A stretch of 64,000 nt of DNA from Microcoleus sp. EPA2 (GCA_020882975.1 JAHRFD010000006.1:160963-224962), one strand, 5' to 3'; counted from the first letter of the stretch, positions 1-9,856 are shown. Numbers and translations: made by a program. Notes: generated by a model from the sequence alone, not told the origin.

Positions 1-843
1 GCCATCTGAGGATAACTGGTTGCGATCGCTACTCAATAACTGATGAGCCTACCATTTGTTTTTTAAAGTGTTTGCTCGACACGCTCGGCGTTGTCAACTC
101 CTTCTCCTCTCTAATTTATTAGAGCTGTATAATATTCAGCTTAATTTGTATTACAGTTAGCTACATTTGTCATTAAAGCTTAAGAAAGTCTTAAACCCTA
201 CGTTGCGGTTAGGATTCCGCAAAAGGAGGGTGCATTATTTTTATTTAAAAGTAATAAATAAGGTTTTGTACGGACAAAACCATTGCTTGCTACTAATCGA
301 GAACAGCCATAACCTGGCTCAACAAGCAGGTGGCACGAACAGCACAAAAAAGCAGCAAAGGGACAGAAAAACTCAGGCTATTGCCGGACATTTTCGGATA
401 AAAACAGGTATAATGCAGTCCTGGCTCTTGCCTGGATTCTACCTGTTTTTGTACAGCTATTGCCTGATTTTATACGGCATTTGCCAGACTTTTACCCTCC
501 AAAACAAAAGCGCGATTAAGAGCGTTTTTAACAAAATCCGAATTGATTTAATAGTCAAGTTACCATCTCTGAATTGAATTAAAAATCAAGTTAAAAAAGA
601 AGTGTAAGGAAATTGGCAGTACCGCAGCCGTTATGCCAGCCTTGACAGTTAACGTATAAATCTGTGATGTACGGGAGAAAAGTTGAGCTAGTAGATAGCT
701 GCTGTACGTTGGGGAAACACACCGCACTCCCGCTGGCAACTAATGTTGAAAAGCAATGCAGTAATGCAGTAGAGTTAGGATACTGCTCAGCAGCAACGCA
801 AACGGGCTACCTTATCCTAATTCAACTTGACTGTAAGCAGGCT
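1..843. other. Upstream region of the restriction locus, no convincing gene
   Basis: I see no supported gene here. An open frame of about 136 codons (167-577) has no recognisable domain, a TTG start and no clear ribosome binding site, so I treat it as noise. A perfect 11-bp inverted repeat (arms 400-410 and 440-450, AAAAACAGGTA / TACCTGTTTTT) could form a hairpin ending in T residues and act as a terminator for something left of the window. The segment 754-771 contains two copies of the octamer ATGCAGTA, which recurs as three copies at 16691-16714. Confidence 0.5.
400..450. terminator. Hairpin with 11-bp arms, possible terminator
   Basis: Arms AAAAACAGGTA (400-410) and TACCTGTTTTT (440-450) are perfectly complementary around a 29-base loop; the right arm ends in five T. 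No gene reading into it from the left is visible, so terminator function is only possible. Confidence 0.35.
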
Positions 844-3225
844 ATGGGTCTTAATGAAGCTGATACTTGTCGCAAATACGTTCTGCCCAAACTTCAAGAA
901 TGGGATAAAGAACCTCATTTCCTAACAGAGCAATATTACATTGATGCGGGTCGAATTTTAATAGCGGGAGGCAAAATTCGCCGTCGCAAGCGCCTATTTG
1001 CTGATTATCTGCTCTGTTACACTCGCGATTTTCCTTTAGCTGTTGTTGAAGCAAAGCGAAAATACAAACACGCTCAGGATGGGTTGCAGCAAGCTAAAAA
1101 ATATGCTGAAGTTTTGGGTTTAAAGTTTGCTTACTCTACGAACGGTCAAAGCATTTATGAATTTGATTACACGACTGGATTAATGACTCAAATGGACTCG
1201 TTTCCCAGTCCTAATGAGCTTTGGGCAAGGTTGAGGCAATCTGAGGGATTGAGCGATGAAGTAGCAGGGGAACTGCTGACACCCTTTGATTTGACGGGCG
1301 GGAAAATCCCTCGCTATTACCAGCGCATCGCCATTCACCGAGCCATCAAAGCTATCCTCAGCAATCAAAAACGCTTGCTGCTAACCCTCGCCACTGGGAC
1401 GGGCAAAACTACTGTTGCATTTCAAATCTGTCAAATGTTGTGGAATTTGGGATGGAATGCAACTGGCGAACACCGCAAACCCAGGATTCTATTTTTAGCA
1501 GACCGGAACATCTTAGTTGATGACCCGATGCTCAAAGATTTCTCAGCTTTTCCAGAAGATATCATTCACAAAATCCAAGGGGAAGCTGTCAAGAGTCGCG
1601 AGATATATTTTGCGATTTATCAAGCAATTGCTAAAGATAAAAATAATCCTGGTTTATATCGAGAATATAGCCCTGGTTTCTTTGATTTGATTGTGGTTGA
1701 TGAGTGTCATCGAGGAAGTGCGCGGGATGATAGCAACTGGCGAGAAATTCTTGAATATTTCCAACCGGCTTACCAGTTAGGGCTAACTGCTACACCCTTG
1801 CGCGATGACAACATTGATACTTACCTATATTTCGGCAATCCGCTTTATACCTACTCCTTAGCCCAAGGCATTGAAGACGGGTTTTTAGCGCCTTATCGGG
1901 TGCATCGCGTCACCACCAGTTTCGATGCTTTGGGGTGGCGGCCTAACTATGATGACCTCGATCGCTACGGGCGCGCCATTCCTGATGAAGAATACCAGAC
2001 AGGAGATTTTGAGCGGGCTGTGGCTCTCAAAGTCAGAACGCAAGCGATCGCCCGCCACATTACCGACTTCCTCAAAAAAACTGACCGCTTTGGCAAAACG
2101 ATCGTCTTTTGTTTGGATGAAGAACACGTTTTGGAAATGGTGGCAGCGCTCAACAACCTGAACGCTGATTTGACAAGGCAACACCCCGATTATGTATGCC
2201 GCGTGACCGCAGCAGCCGGCGATACAGGGAAATCGCAGCTTTATAAATTCAAAGACGTACTCACCCAGACCCCGGCGATCGCAGTGACTTCCCGGCTGCT
2301 GACAACTGGTGTAGACATTCCCACCTGCAAAAACGTTGTCCTGGTGCGGGTCATTCGATCGATGACTGACTTCAAACAAATTGTTGGGCGTGGCACCCGT
2401 GTCGATGAAGATAACGGCAAGCTGTTCTTCAACATCCTCGACTATACCCAGAGCACTCGCTTATTTGCCGATCCAGCCTTTGACGGCAAACCGGCTTTGA
2501 TTGAAACCGAGGCGATGAACGATGAAGGGCAAACAATTGAAGGCAGCCAGCAAGTCATAGAACCAGAACAGCCAGAAGCGGATGAAGTTGAACCTGCCGA
2601 AGGTGATGCCCCTCGCGGCTTTACTGGTGTACCTGATGATGACGACACACCACCCCGCAAATATTACTTTGATGGCGGCCAGTGCGAAGTCATCGGCGAA
2701 GTGGTCTATGAACTCGACCCCAATGGCAACCGGCTTCGTTCCTTCAAGCTGGTAGACTATACCAAAGAGCAAGTCCGCACCCTCTACCGCTCGGTGCTAG
2801 AAATTCAGCAGCGGTGGGTAAATCCAGAAGAGCGATCGCTCCTTATCGACCAGTTAGCAGACAGAGGAATTGACTTTGAGGACTTGAAAGCCGCCACCAA
2901 TCAACCAGACGCAGACCCCTTTGATTTACTGTGTCACATTGCGTTTAATGCGCCAGTGATGACTTGCAAGCAGCGGGCCGAACGGCTAAAACGGCATAAT
3001 AAAGACTTTTTCGATCGGTACAGCGCGGATGCTAAGGCAATCCTTGAAATTCTAGTTGACGGTTACGCTCAAGGTGGGCCACAGCAGTTGGTAATGCCAG
3101 CATCTCTGAAGGTGAAACCAGTTGAAAAGTATGGCAACGTGCGGGAAATTGCTGCTAAATTTGGCGGGGCGGATAAATTGAAACAGGCAGTCGAGCAGTT
3201 ACAAACTTTGTTGTATTCGGCTTAA
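844..3225 (+). CDS. hsdR: Type I restriction enzyme, R subunit (HsdR, EcoEI/EcoAI-like)
   Basis: Motor and nuclease subunit of a type I restriction-modification complex. It translocates DNA with ATP and cleaves unmodified DNA when bound to the HsdM-HsdS core. From ATG 844 the protein is 793 residues. An N-terminal PD-(D/E)xK nuclease is visible (D54, then VVEAK with E69 and K71). An SF2 helicase follows, with Walker A TLATGTGKTT and a DECH box (VVDECHRGS). The last 85 residues match the EcoEI R C-terminal domain that contacts the methylase core. An upstream in-frame ATG at 664 would add 60 residues without family character; I prefer 844 because MGLNEADTC is a typical HsdR start. First gene of the operon; a strong Shine-Dalgarno for the next gene follows its stop. 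Confidence 0.93.
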   Translation: MGLNEADTCRKYVLPKLQEWDKEPHFLTEQYYIDAGRILIAGGKIRRRKRLFADYLLCYTRDFPLAVVEAKRKYKHAQDGLQQAKKYAEVLGLKFAYSTNGQSIYEFDYTTGLMTQMDSFPSPNELWARLRQSEGLSDEVAGELLTPFDLTGGKIPRYYQRIAIHRAIKAILSNQKRLLLTLATGTGKTTVAFQICQMLWNLGWNATGEHRKPRILFLADRNILVDDPMLKDFSAFPEDIIHKIQGEAVKSREIYFAIYQAIAKDKNNPGLYREYSPGFFDLIVVDECHRGSARDDSNWREILEYFQPAYQLGLTATPLRDDNIDTYLYFGNPLYTYSLAQGIEDGFLAPYRVHRVTTSFDALGWRPNYDDLDRYGRAIPDEEYQTGDFERAVALKVRTQAIARHITDFLKKTDRFGKTIVFCLDEEHVLEMVAALNNLNADLTRQHPDYVCRVTAAAGDTGKSQLYKFKDVLTQTPAIAVTSRLLTTGVDIPTCKNVVLVRVIRSMTDFKQIVGRGTRVDEDNGKLFFNILDYTQSTRLFADPAFDGKPALIETEAMNDEGQTIEGSQQVIEPEQPEADEVEPAEGDAPRGFTGVPDDDDTPPRKYYFDGGQCEVIGEVVYELDPNGNRLRSFKLVDYTKEQVRTLYRSVLEIQQRWVNPEERSLLIDQLADRGIDFEDLKAATNQPDADPFDLLCHIAFNAPVMTCKQRAERLKRHNKDFFDRYSADAKAILEILVDGYAQGGPQQLVMPASLKVKPVEKYGNVREIAAKFGGADKLKQAVEQLQTLLYSA

Positions 3226-3245
3226 TAAAACTGAAGGAGGTTGTA

Positions 3246-4583
3246 ATGTCAGTAGAACAAAAACCGATTTGCGTAGTAATTGACACAAGTATATGGAGAC
3301 AAGACTCTAATCTTTTGCTGAGAACTCCTATGGGTTCGGCATTACGTTACATCCTCAAACAAAGTAGTGGAAAAATAGGTCTGCCAGAAATTATAGAAGA
3401 GGAACTGACGAGAAATACAGTCGAACAAGGACTTGAGGCGGTTGAAAAAATTAACAAAGGCTTTAAAGTTATTGAAGTGATTATGGGTTGTAGGTGTTTT
3501 TATGAAGTCCCGGACGAAGCTCAATTGCAAGCTACTGTTACAGAAAGATTAACTGACTTAAATGACTTAATTATTAGGATTCCTTTTACATTTGAACACG
3601 CCAAATCAGCACTGAGGAGAATCAATGAAAAATCTCAGCCTAATGGAGAAAGTAATCAGCAATTTAAAGATTCTGCTATTTGGGAAGCAATATTAACACT
3701 TTCAAACTCATATATTATATATTTTATTAGTGGTGATAAAGCCTTCTTTAAAGGCAAAGAATGTAAAACTAATGAACTAGCTGACAACTTGTTAAATGAT
3801 TGTATAAAAATTGGTGGAATGGTATCTATTTATAATAATATGGCATCGTGTCTTAAAGTTCTTCAAAAGAATGTTCCACCCCTTAACTACTCTGATATTA
3901 TTCTAAAAATTGATAGCGTTATTAATCTACGATTAAAACCAGAATTAGTTAGCGAAATTGGATTTGAAATAGCTGGGCTTGCAATGAAAGTATCATCTGT
4001 TTCAGCTTTTTTCACAGAAATGAAGGGAAAATTAGCATTAAGCTTTGAGCTTTACTACCATTGCAATGATGTACAACATAATGGGGTTAATGAAAGGAAA
4101 GATGCTATTTTGAGAACTAAAGGAGATTGCTTATATGAATTGGATAATCAAATGATTTCTGATATAAAAATGGATTTTGAAAGAATCTACTGGGTAGAGC
4201 CAAGCGGAGAAGCAGGTAGACGAGGCATTGTATATGCTTCTGGTACTATGGGAGGTATTGAGCAAGTTAACTATACCTTTAGAGAACCCGTTGATTTTAT
4301 CCGTTTTCCAAACTTGGACTGGAAGGAGCGAGTCAAGAAAGTACGCAAAGATCAGCAAGACTTTTTTAAGGATTATAGTAAAGAAGCAAGAGCAGTTTTA
4401 GAAACCTTGTTAGATAAATATGCAGAAGAAGGAGTTGCAGCGTTGGAAATTCCTAGTTCAATAATGAAGTACAGTGAATTTGAGCAGTATGGTGATATAT
4501 TTAAAATTTTGGAACTATTTGGAGATGAGCGAAATTTAACAAATATAGTTAGGCAGCTTCAAAAGTTGTTGTACTCAGTGTAA
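3246..4583 (+). CDS. PIN-domain nuclease with an HsdR-type C-terminal docking domain
   Basis: A 445-residue protein between hsdR and hsdM. The N-terminus looks like a PIN nuclease (DUF4935-like): acidic residues fall in the expected order, D13 in VVIDTSIW, E48-E53 in PEIIEEEL, D142 in QFKDSAIW and D164 in FISGDKAFF. A middle region of about 150 residues is unrecognised. The last 85-90 residues align with the C-terminus of the neighbouring HsdR: both have DFF..YS..A.A.LE.L.D.YA, then P.S....E.YG, FG and a final V.QLQ.LLYS. In HsdR this region is the EcoEI_R_C domain. AAGGAGG at 3234-3240 gives a very strong ribosome binding site. The gene is visibly more AT-rich than hsdR and hsdM, suggesting separate acquisition. 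I infer an alternative effector recruited by the restriction core; PIN targets are usually RNA, but the substrate is unknown. Confidence 0.8.
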   Translation: MSVEQKPICVVIDTSIWRQDSNLLLRTPMGSALRYILKQSSGKIGLPEIIEEELTRNTVEQGLEAVEKINKGFKVIEVIMGCRCFYEVPDEAQLQATVTERLTDLNDLIIRIPFTFEHAKSALRRINEKSQPNGESNQQFKDSAIWEAILTLSNSYIIYFISGDKAFFKGKECKTNELADNLLNDCIKIGGMVSIYNNMASCLKVLQKNVPPLNYSDIILKIDSVINLRLKPELVSEIGFEIAGLAMKVSSVSAFFTEMKGKLALSFELYYHCNDVQHNGVNERKDAILRTKGDCLYELDNQMISDIKMDFERIYWVEPSGEAGRRGIVYASGTMGGIEQVNYTFREPVDFIRFPNLDWKERVKKVRKDQQDFFKDYSKEARAVLETLLDKYAEEGVAALEIPSSIMKYSEFEQYGDIFKILELFGDERNLTNIVRQLQKLLYSV

Positions 4584-4636
4584 GCTGAAACGCAAGAACT
4601 CCTTATATAACTAACATTAGTTGACTTTTTATTGAA

Positions 4637-6448
4637 ATGCCAAAACGCACCACTTCCAAAACTGATAAACCCATTGCCACCGCTCAACGTCTCGGTAGCG
4701 CGATCAAGTCTGCGCGTGACATCATGCGAAAAGATAAGGGGATGAATGGGGAATTAGACCGTTTGCCCCAATTCACTTGGATTCTTTTCCTCAAGCTTTT
4801 AGATGATGTGGAGAAAGTCAGAGAAGAAGAAGCTTTTTTAGAGGGAACGCTTGACAAGTACAAGCCGCTGATTGAATCGCCCTACCGCTGGCGCGATTGG
4901 GCTGCTGATGATGAAGGAATGAGCGGCGATGACTTGCTGAAATTCATTAACAATGATGAGGTGACGCTGCGGGACGGCATAAAAAGCCCCGGTTTGTTTG
5001 CTTATTTGCGGAGTCTTCAAAGTGCGACGGGGCGCGATCGCAAAGATGTCATCCGCCAAGTGTTCAACGATGTCACCAACCGCATGATTAGCGGTGCACT
5101 GCTGCGAGATGTGGTGAACAAGGTTAATGACATTCACTTCGATAACTCAGAGGAAGTGAACATCCTCAGCAACCTCTACGAGTCGATGCTCAAGGAGATG
5201 CGGGACGCTGCGGGGGATTCTGGGGAGTTCTACACGCCACGGCCGGTGGTGCGATTCATCGTGAAGGTGCTTGACCCGAAATTAGGTGAAACTATCCATG
5301 ACCCCGCTTGCGGCACGGCTGGGTTTTTGGTGGAAACTTACGAACATCTCAAAACACAATGCCAGCCGAAAGACTGGGAGATTTTGCAATCAAGTTTATC
5401 TGGAATTGAAGCCAAGCCTTTGCCGTTTATGCTGGCTCAAATGAATTTGTTACTGCACGGCGTTGAATACCCAGATGTTGAGCGGAGAAACAGTTTAGCT
5501 AGAGCGATTAACCAGATTGGGGTAAAAGACCAAGTTGATATTATTCTGACTAACCCGCCGTTTGGAGGTGAGGAAGAAGCAAAAATCAAGGATAATTTTC
5601 CCCCAGAAATGCAAACATCGGAAACGACTCTGCTTTTCATCCAGCTAATTATGCGCTTGCTCAAACGCCAGCCTAAACCTGGGCGGGCGGGAATTGTCGT
5701 ACCAAATGGCACATTGTTCGGTGATGGTCTTTGCGCCAAAGTTAAGGAAAAGTTACTGATTGAATTTAACTTACATACTATTGTTAGATTGCCGAATGGA
5801 GTCTTTGCACCTTATACGGGCATTCCAACTAACCTGTTATTTTTTGATGCTTCTGGCCCGACTGAGGAAATTTGGTATTATGAGTTAACGTTATCTGACG
5901 GTCGCAAGAATTACAGCAAAACGAAGCCGATTCAAGATAATGAGTTTAATGAGTGTTTAGCCTGGTGGAACAATCGGGAGGAAAACCAAAGCACTTGGAA
6001 GTACCGTTTTAGAGAAACTTACGACAAAGCTAAAGCTGAAGCGCAGCCCTGTTGGGATGCTGCAAGAGAAGCTGAGGCGATCGCTAACCAGTGCACCAGG
6101 AAAGTCAAGGAGTTAGACGGGCAAATCCAGACACTCAATGCTTCAATTCTGGACTTCGCGCCGGCTAAACAAAATAAGGTCATTCAAGACCAGATTCGGA
6201 CGCTCAAGAACGAGCAAGCCGAAGCGCGGGAAGAGGAGCGACAACAGCGCCAGATTGCTAAGGAGTCTCAGGCTAAGGGTGATGCAATTTACTGGCCCAT
6301 TTTTAACCTTGACAAGAAGAACCCCAATGCTCGGGATGATTTTGAACATCTGCCGCCAGAGCAGTTAGTTGCCGATATCTGGGCGAAAGAACAGCGGATT
6401 TTAGAGATTTTGGGTGAAATTAAGACTATATTAAAAAGGGAAGATTGA
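4637..6448 (+). CDS. hsdM: Type I restriction-modification DNA methylase (HsdM)
   Basis: N6-adenine DNA methyltransferase subunit of the type I complex; with HsdS it forms the modification core. The 603-residue protein has the helical HsdM N-terminal domain, then the methylase domain with SAM motif I DPACGTAGFL and catalytic motif IV NPPFGG. The C-terminal 150 residues are charged and heptad-like (around KVKELDGQIQTLNASIL), a likely coiled coil that packs with the spacer helices of HsdS. The start follows a 53-bp gap after the PIN gene; the stop TGA overlaps the ATG of hsdS by one base, so the two are translationally coupled. Confidence 0.95.
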   Translation: MPKRTTSKTDKPIATAQRLGSAIKSARDIMRKDKGMNGELDRLPQFTWILFLKLLDDVEKVREEEAFLEGTLDKYKPLIESPYRWRDWAADDEGMSGDDLLKFINNDEVTLRDGIKSPGLFAYLRSLQSATGRDRKDVIRQVFNDVTNRMISGALLRDVVNKVNDIHFDNSEEVNILSNLYESMLKEMRDAAGDSGEFYTPRPVVRFIVKVLDPKLGETIHDPACGTAGFLVETYEHLKTQCQPKDWEILQSSLSGIEAKPLPFMLAQMNLLLHGVEYPDVERRNSLARAINQIGVKDQVDIILTNPPFGGEEEAKIKDNFPPEMQTSETTLLFIQLIMRLLKRQPKPGRAGIVVPNGTLFGDGLCAKVKEKLLIEFNLHTIVRLPNGVFAPYTGIPTNLLFFDASGPTEEIWYYELTLSDGRKNYSKTKPIQDNEFNECLAWWNNREENQSTWKYRFRETYDKAKAEAQPCWDAAREAEAIANQCTRKVKELDGQIQTLNASILDFAPAKQNKVIQDQIRTLKNEQAEAREEERQQRQIAKESQAKGDAIYWPIFNLDKKNPNARDDFEHLPPEQLVADIWAKEQRILEILGEIKTILKRED

Positions 6449-7806
6449 TGATAGAGCTGACTTTCAAGCAAACTCAATCAGAAATGATGGTTCGGGCTGC
6501 TGCAACTGTTATATTTAATGGACTTTTAAGAGCAGAATTTCCCAATGGTCGATTATCTAGCATTACCGAACATCCCCAATATGGTTTTGGCGCAAGTGCT
6601 TCACAAGAGAATTCAGGTATTAAACTGGTTCGGATTACAGATTTGCAAGATGGAAAAATTAATTGGGATACAGTTCCCTATTGCCAGTGCGAACAACTGG
6701 AGAAATATTTGCTTCAACCCAATGACATTTTATTTGCTAGAACGGGAGCCACAACTGGCAAAACTCATTTGGTAAAAGAAGCGCCTGCTGCTGTTTTTGC
6801 ATCTTACTTAATTCGCGTGCGTCCCCAGAAAGAGGTTCGCTCTGACTACTTATACTATTTTTTTCAATCTGATGTTTATTGGAGACAAATCATTGAAGAA
6901 AAAGAAGGGTCTGCACAGCCCAATGTTAATGGTCAAAAGTTAATGAATATCGAAGTGCCAATTGTTGATAATGAAATTCAATCGGCTATTAGCCAATTTC
7001 TAGAAATTGTTAGACAGAGGCAAGATGGAAGCATTAAGCAGCTTCCAGAACTCCCACCCCTCCTAGAGGGGCAGCGGCGTATTGTAGCGCGGATAGAGGA
7101 ACTGGCTGCTAAGGTGCAAGAGGCGCGGGGGCTGCGCCGGCAGAGTGCTGAGGAAGCTGAGGCACTCATTAATTCTGCTCTAATTTTGATTTTTGAAAAG
7201 CAAATTATTAAACAAGGATGGAACCTTCAGCCTTTAAGAGAAGGCGCAGAAATATCTAGAGGTAAATTTGCCTATCGTCCTCGAAATGAGCCAAAATTTT
7301 ATGGAGGAAACATCCCGTTTATTCAAATTGGTGATATATCTAAATCAAATAGATATATTCAAGACTATTCACAAACATTAAATCAAGATGGACTAAAGAT
7401 TAGCCGAATGTTTCCCAAAGGAACTGTCGTGCTAGCCATTACAGGTGCTACCATAGGTGTGACTGGAATTTTAGGTTTTGATTCTTGTTTTCCAGATAGT
7501 ATTGTTGGAATTACTCCTCACCCAAATATTACTATTTCCGAATTTATCTACTGGTCAGTAGAGTATGTAAAGAAAATTGCCCTTTCAGAAGCAACTCAAA
7601 CCACACAACCTAACATCAATCTTAAGAACATAGAAAAGCTCAACATTCCGGTTCCTCCTCTTCCCGAACAGCGCCACATCGTCGCCTACCTCGATAACCT
7701 TCAAGCCAAAGTAGACGCACTCAAGCGCCTGCAAGCCGAAACCGCCGTCGAACTGGATGCCCTGCTGCCATCTATACTCGACAAAGCATTTAAGGGGGAA
7801 CTGTAG
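6448..7806 (+). CDS. hsdS: Type I restriction-modification specificity subunit (HsdS)
   Basis: DNA sequence-recognition subunit. The 452-residue protein has two target recognition domains (roughly residues 20-190 and 240-410), each followed by a conserved helical spacer: LEGQRRIVARIEELAAKVQ in the centre and LPEQRHIVAYLDNLQAKVD at the end. That is the two-fold repeated layout of HsdS and implies a bipartite recognition sequence. Start: ATG 6448 overlaps the hsdM stop (TGATG); a TTG three bases earlier is also open. The recognition domains are more AT-rich than the spacers, as is common because they are exchanged between loci. Confidence 0.93.
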   Translation: MIELTFKQTQSEMMVRAAATVIFNGLLRAEFPNGRLSSITEHPQYGFGASASQENSGIKLVRITDLQDGKINWDTVPYCQCEQLEKYLLQPNDILFARTGATTGKTHLVKEAPAAVFASYLIRVRPQKEVRSDYLYYFFQSDVYWRQIIEEKEGSAQPNVNGQKLMNIEVPIVDNEIQSAISQFLEIVRQRQDGSIKQLPELPPLLEGQRRIVARIEELAAKVQEARGLRRQSAEEAEALINSALILIFEKQIIKQGWNLQPLREGAEISRGKFAYRPRNEPKFYGGNIPFIQIGDISKSNRYIQDYSQTLNQDGLKISRMFPKGTVVLAITGATIGVTGILGFDSCFPDSIVGITPHPNITISEFIYWSVEYVKKIALSEATQTTQPNINLKNIEKLNIPVPPLPEQRHIVAYLDNLQAKVDALKRLQAETAVELDALLPSILDKAFKGEL

Positions 7807-7841
7807 TAATCAAGAGTATAGCGCCTCAGCTTATAAATATT

Positions 7842-8732
7842 TCACTTGATATTAGATGAATTCAAAATTTCATTGTACATATCTTTAGGAGCAACACCAA
7901 TCTCTAGGTATTCACTCAGCTTATTGAGAAATTCTATAGGAGAGACTGTCTTCTGTAATAAAAGACGGCGTGAAGCAACAAAAACTTCAAAAAAATCCTG
8001 TGGTGCTACTGGAGTATCTTTAATGATTTTGTATAATCGATCTAATAAAAATATCGATTCTTGTTCCGATTCAACTTTTTTCATTTTAAATAGATCGACT
8101 AAAGAAGTAGTTATTAAATTCAGATCGACTTTAGTTATTGTGAATATTTTTTCTACAGACTTAAGCAATTGAGGTAACATTTTTTTGGGAGCTTTCCGAA
8201 AAACTAATAATTGAATTACCTCAGCACGTTGAATAGGACTCAGTATTTTATTCTCACTTGACTTAACCAAGGTATTTAACTCTTTTTCAAGAGTATCAAT
8301 ATCGCTGTTACTCGATTCAGATAGTGCAATTGCTGAACTTTTAAGGATATCTTCTTGCCGTGTAGCTAGTTTAATACTACTGATTAGAAAAACCATCAAG
8401 GCAAAGCCAAGCCATGCAACACAAAAGGTAATGTAGAGATTGATTGTCCATTCTGTTCTTAAAACAGTCAATAGACCACCAACTAAAGATAGTGTAGCAT
8501 CTCCAAAGCTCTCTCTTTGGATAAAAATTAATAGGGCGGTGAAGACAACTAGAAGAATTAAAGAGGCTAGTCTTAAAGGAGAAAATAGCAAAGTAATTGA
8601 GATAATTAATACTGCTAATAAAATCCCAACTATTACTAAACCAGGAGCCACTTTATATGCAGCATTAACAAGTTGAAAAACCGCAGCTCTTAGCGATTCT
8701 TGAGAGGTACTTGTTTGAGAGTTATTATTCAT
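7842..8732 (-). CDS. Membrane protein of unknown function
   Basis: A 296-residue protein I do not recognise. The N-terminal half has about three hydrophobic segments: two close together around residues 32-70 (LVIVGILLAVLIISITLLF, then a stretch ending LLVVFTALLIFI) and one around residues 98-120 (LYITFCVAWLGFALMVFLIS). The C-terminal half (about 130-296) is soluble, helical and charged, without a recognised motif. It converges on hsdS with a 35-bp gap, so it is not part of that operon. It may be a defence-island accessory membrane protein, but nothing in the sequence proves this. Confidence 0.6.
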   Translation of the reverse strand: MNNNSQTSTSQESLRAAVFQLVNAAYKVAPGLVIVGILLAVLIISITLLFSPLRLASLILLVVFTALLIFIQRESFGDATLSLVGGLLTVLRTEWTINLYITFCVAWLGFALMVFLISSIKLATRQEDILKSSAIALSESSNSDIDTLEKELNTLVKSSENKILSPIQRAEVIQLLVFRKAPKKMLPQLLKSVEKIFTITKVDLNLITTSLVDLFKMKKVESEQESIFLLDRLYKIIKDTPVAPQDFFEVFVASRRLLLQKTVSPIEFLNKLSEYLEIGVAPKDMYNEILNSSNIK

Positions 8733-8852
8733 GATTTATATAAATATTTATGACAAAAACCGATTCGCTCTCTATTTGAGGGAATTGAGAATGCGTAATT
8801 TCAATGAGATAGCAAAGTTTCTGGATTGTGGTTTCCACCCTCCTTCCCTATC

Positions 8853-9347
8853 CTAAGCTGCTTTATCTGGCTTGGCTTTAGCTCTCTGTTTAAAGCTTTC
8901 AAAGTCTACAACTTTAGACTTAACAGCCGCTTCCCACACATCCTTAATAATGTTAGCTAGCTGGGGAATAACAATCATTACAAATTGACCGATGCCTTTA
9001 TTTTTTTTGTCAGCTACTTTCATAACCTGGGGCATATCAGTCCAGTCATGCTTTACCCAATACACTTCATCATTAACAACGACCAAGTGTTTATTTCTGA
9101 GGCTGTCATCAAAGCCAGTCTCGTTAAGGAACTGAATAATTTTCCTAACTGTCTGCAAGGAAACTTTTTGCCTGAGATGCCCGATCGCTCGAATCTCTAA
9201 TACCTGCTCCCATGTATAGATTACCGTCGGCTTCTTGGAATTGCCGTATTTTTGAGGCACTACTACCCCTGTCCTGTCCAAGTAGGCAAGGCGACTCGAT
9301 GTTGTCCCAGTTAGGGCTAGAGTTTCTTGACGGGTAAAGCCTTCCAT
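8853..9347 (-). CDS. MerR-like DNA-binding regulator
   Basis: A 164-residue protein. Its N-terminus (FTRQETLALTGTTSSRLAYLDRTGVVVP) has the helix-turn-helix plus wing layout of MerR-type regulators, followed by the YTWEQVLEIRAIGHLR helix usual in that fold. The second half, about residues 85-164, is unrecognised and could bind a partner or ligand. It is divergent from the DUF2188 gene at 9527, with 179 bp of AT-rich DNA between them that may hold both promoters and its operator. Some MerR-like proteins of this length act as antitoxins, but no toxin partner is evident. Moderate confidence in the fold, low in role. Confidence 0.6.
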   Translation of the reverse strand: MEGFTRQETLALTGTTSSRLAYLDRTGVVVPQKYGNSKKPTVIYTWEQVLEIRAIGHLRQKVSLQTVRKIIQFLNETGFDDSLRNKHLVVVNDEVYWVKHDWTDMPQVMKVADKKNKGIGQFVMIVIPQLANIIKDVWEAAVKSKVVDFESFKQRAKAKPDKAA

Positions 9348-9526
9348 AGCACTTGCTCTCCTGCGATAGCCTCCTGCAACTCCACTGCGACGGAATTGCC
9401 TTTACCCGTAACATACACCCATTCCTTCAACGTCTTAAGAAAAATTTAACATTTCTTATGGTTCTCAACGTACACCTTCTAAAACGTTATGTTAAATTGT
9501 AAAGGTAATTAACCCTGGTGAACTAT

Positions 9527-9763
9527 ATGGCTGAAGGGAAAAATCAGCACGTTGTCCCCCATAAGACCGGATGGGCAGTGGAGGGAGAAGGCGCTAGCAA
9601 AGCCACGCAGGTATTCACCACCCAGCAGAAAGCGATTGAAAGAGCACGAGAGATTGCTCAAAACCAACGATCGGAGGTGGTGATTCATCGGCGAGACGGG
9701 ACGATTCGGGACAAGGACAGCTACGGCAATGACCCCTGCCCTGCGAAAGACAGAAAGCATTGA
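9527..9763 (+). CDS. DUF2188 domain protein
   Basis: A 78-residue basic protein starting MAEGKNQHVVPHK. The pattern HVVPHKTGWAVEGEGASKA, then AIERAREIAQNQ and VVIHRRDGTIRDKDSYG, fits the DUF2188 family of small bacterial proteins. Function is not known. I chose ATG 9527 over the in-frame GTG at 9518 because MA(E/K) is the common family start. The gene stands alone, divergent from the MerR-like regulator. Confidence 0.75.
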   Translation: MAEGKNQHVVPHKTGWAVEGEGASKATQVFTTQQKAIERAREIAQNQRSEVVIHRRDGTIRDKDSYGNDPCPAKDRKH

Positions 9764-9856
9764 GGTCTGATGAGAGTGATTAGCCCAGTACGCGAGGCGA
9801 CTCGCTCTTAGTGTCCTCTCCACTTGACTAGATTCTATTTCCAACCGATTACAAAG

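Noticed and set aside
167..577. 136-codon open frame on the plus strand
   Set aside because: TTG start, no domain, hydrophobic and basic runs that look like translated intergenic DNA, and it spans a hairpin (400-450).
664..843. N-terminal extension of HsdR
   Set aside because: The 60 extra residues have no HsdR character; MGLNEADTC at 844 fits the family start.
1885..2379. 164-codon minus-strand frame inside hsdR
   Set aside because: Shadow of the hsdR coding frame with no own features.
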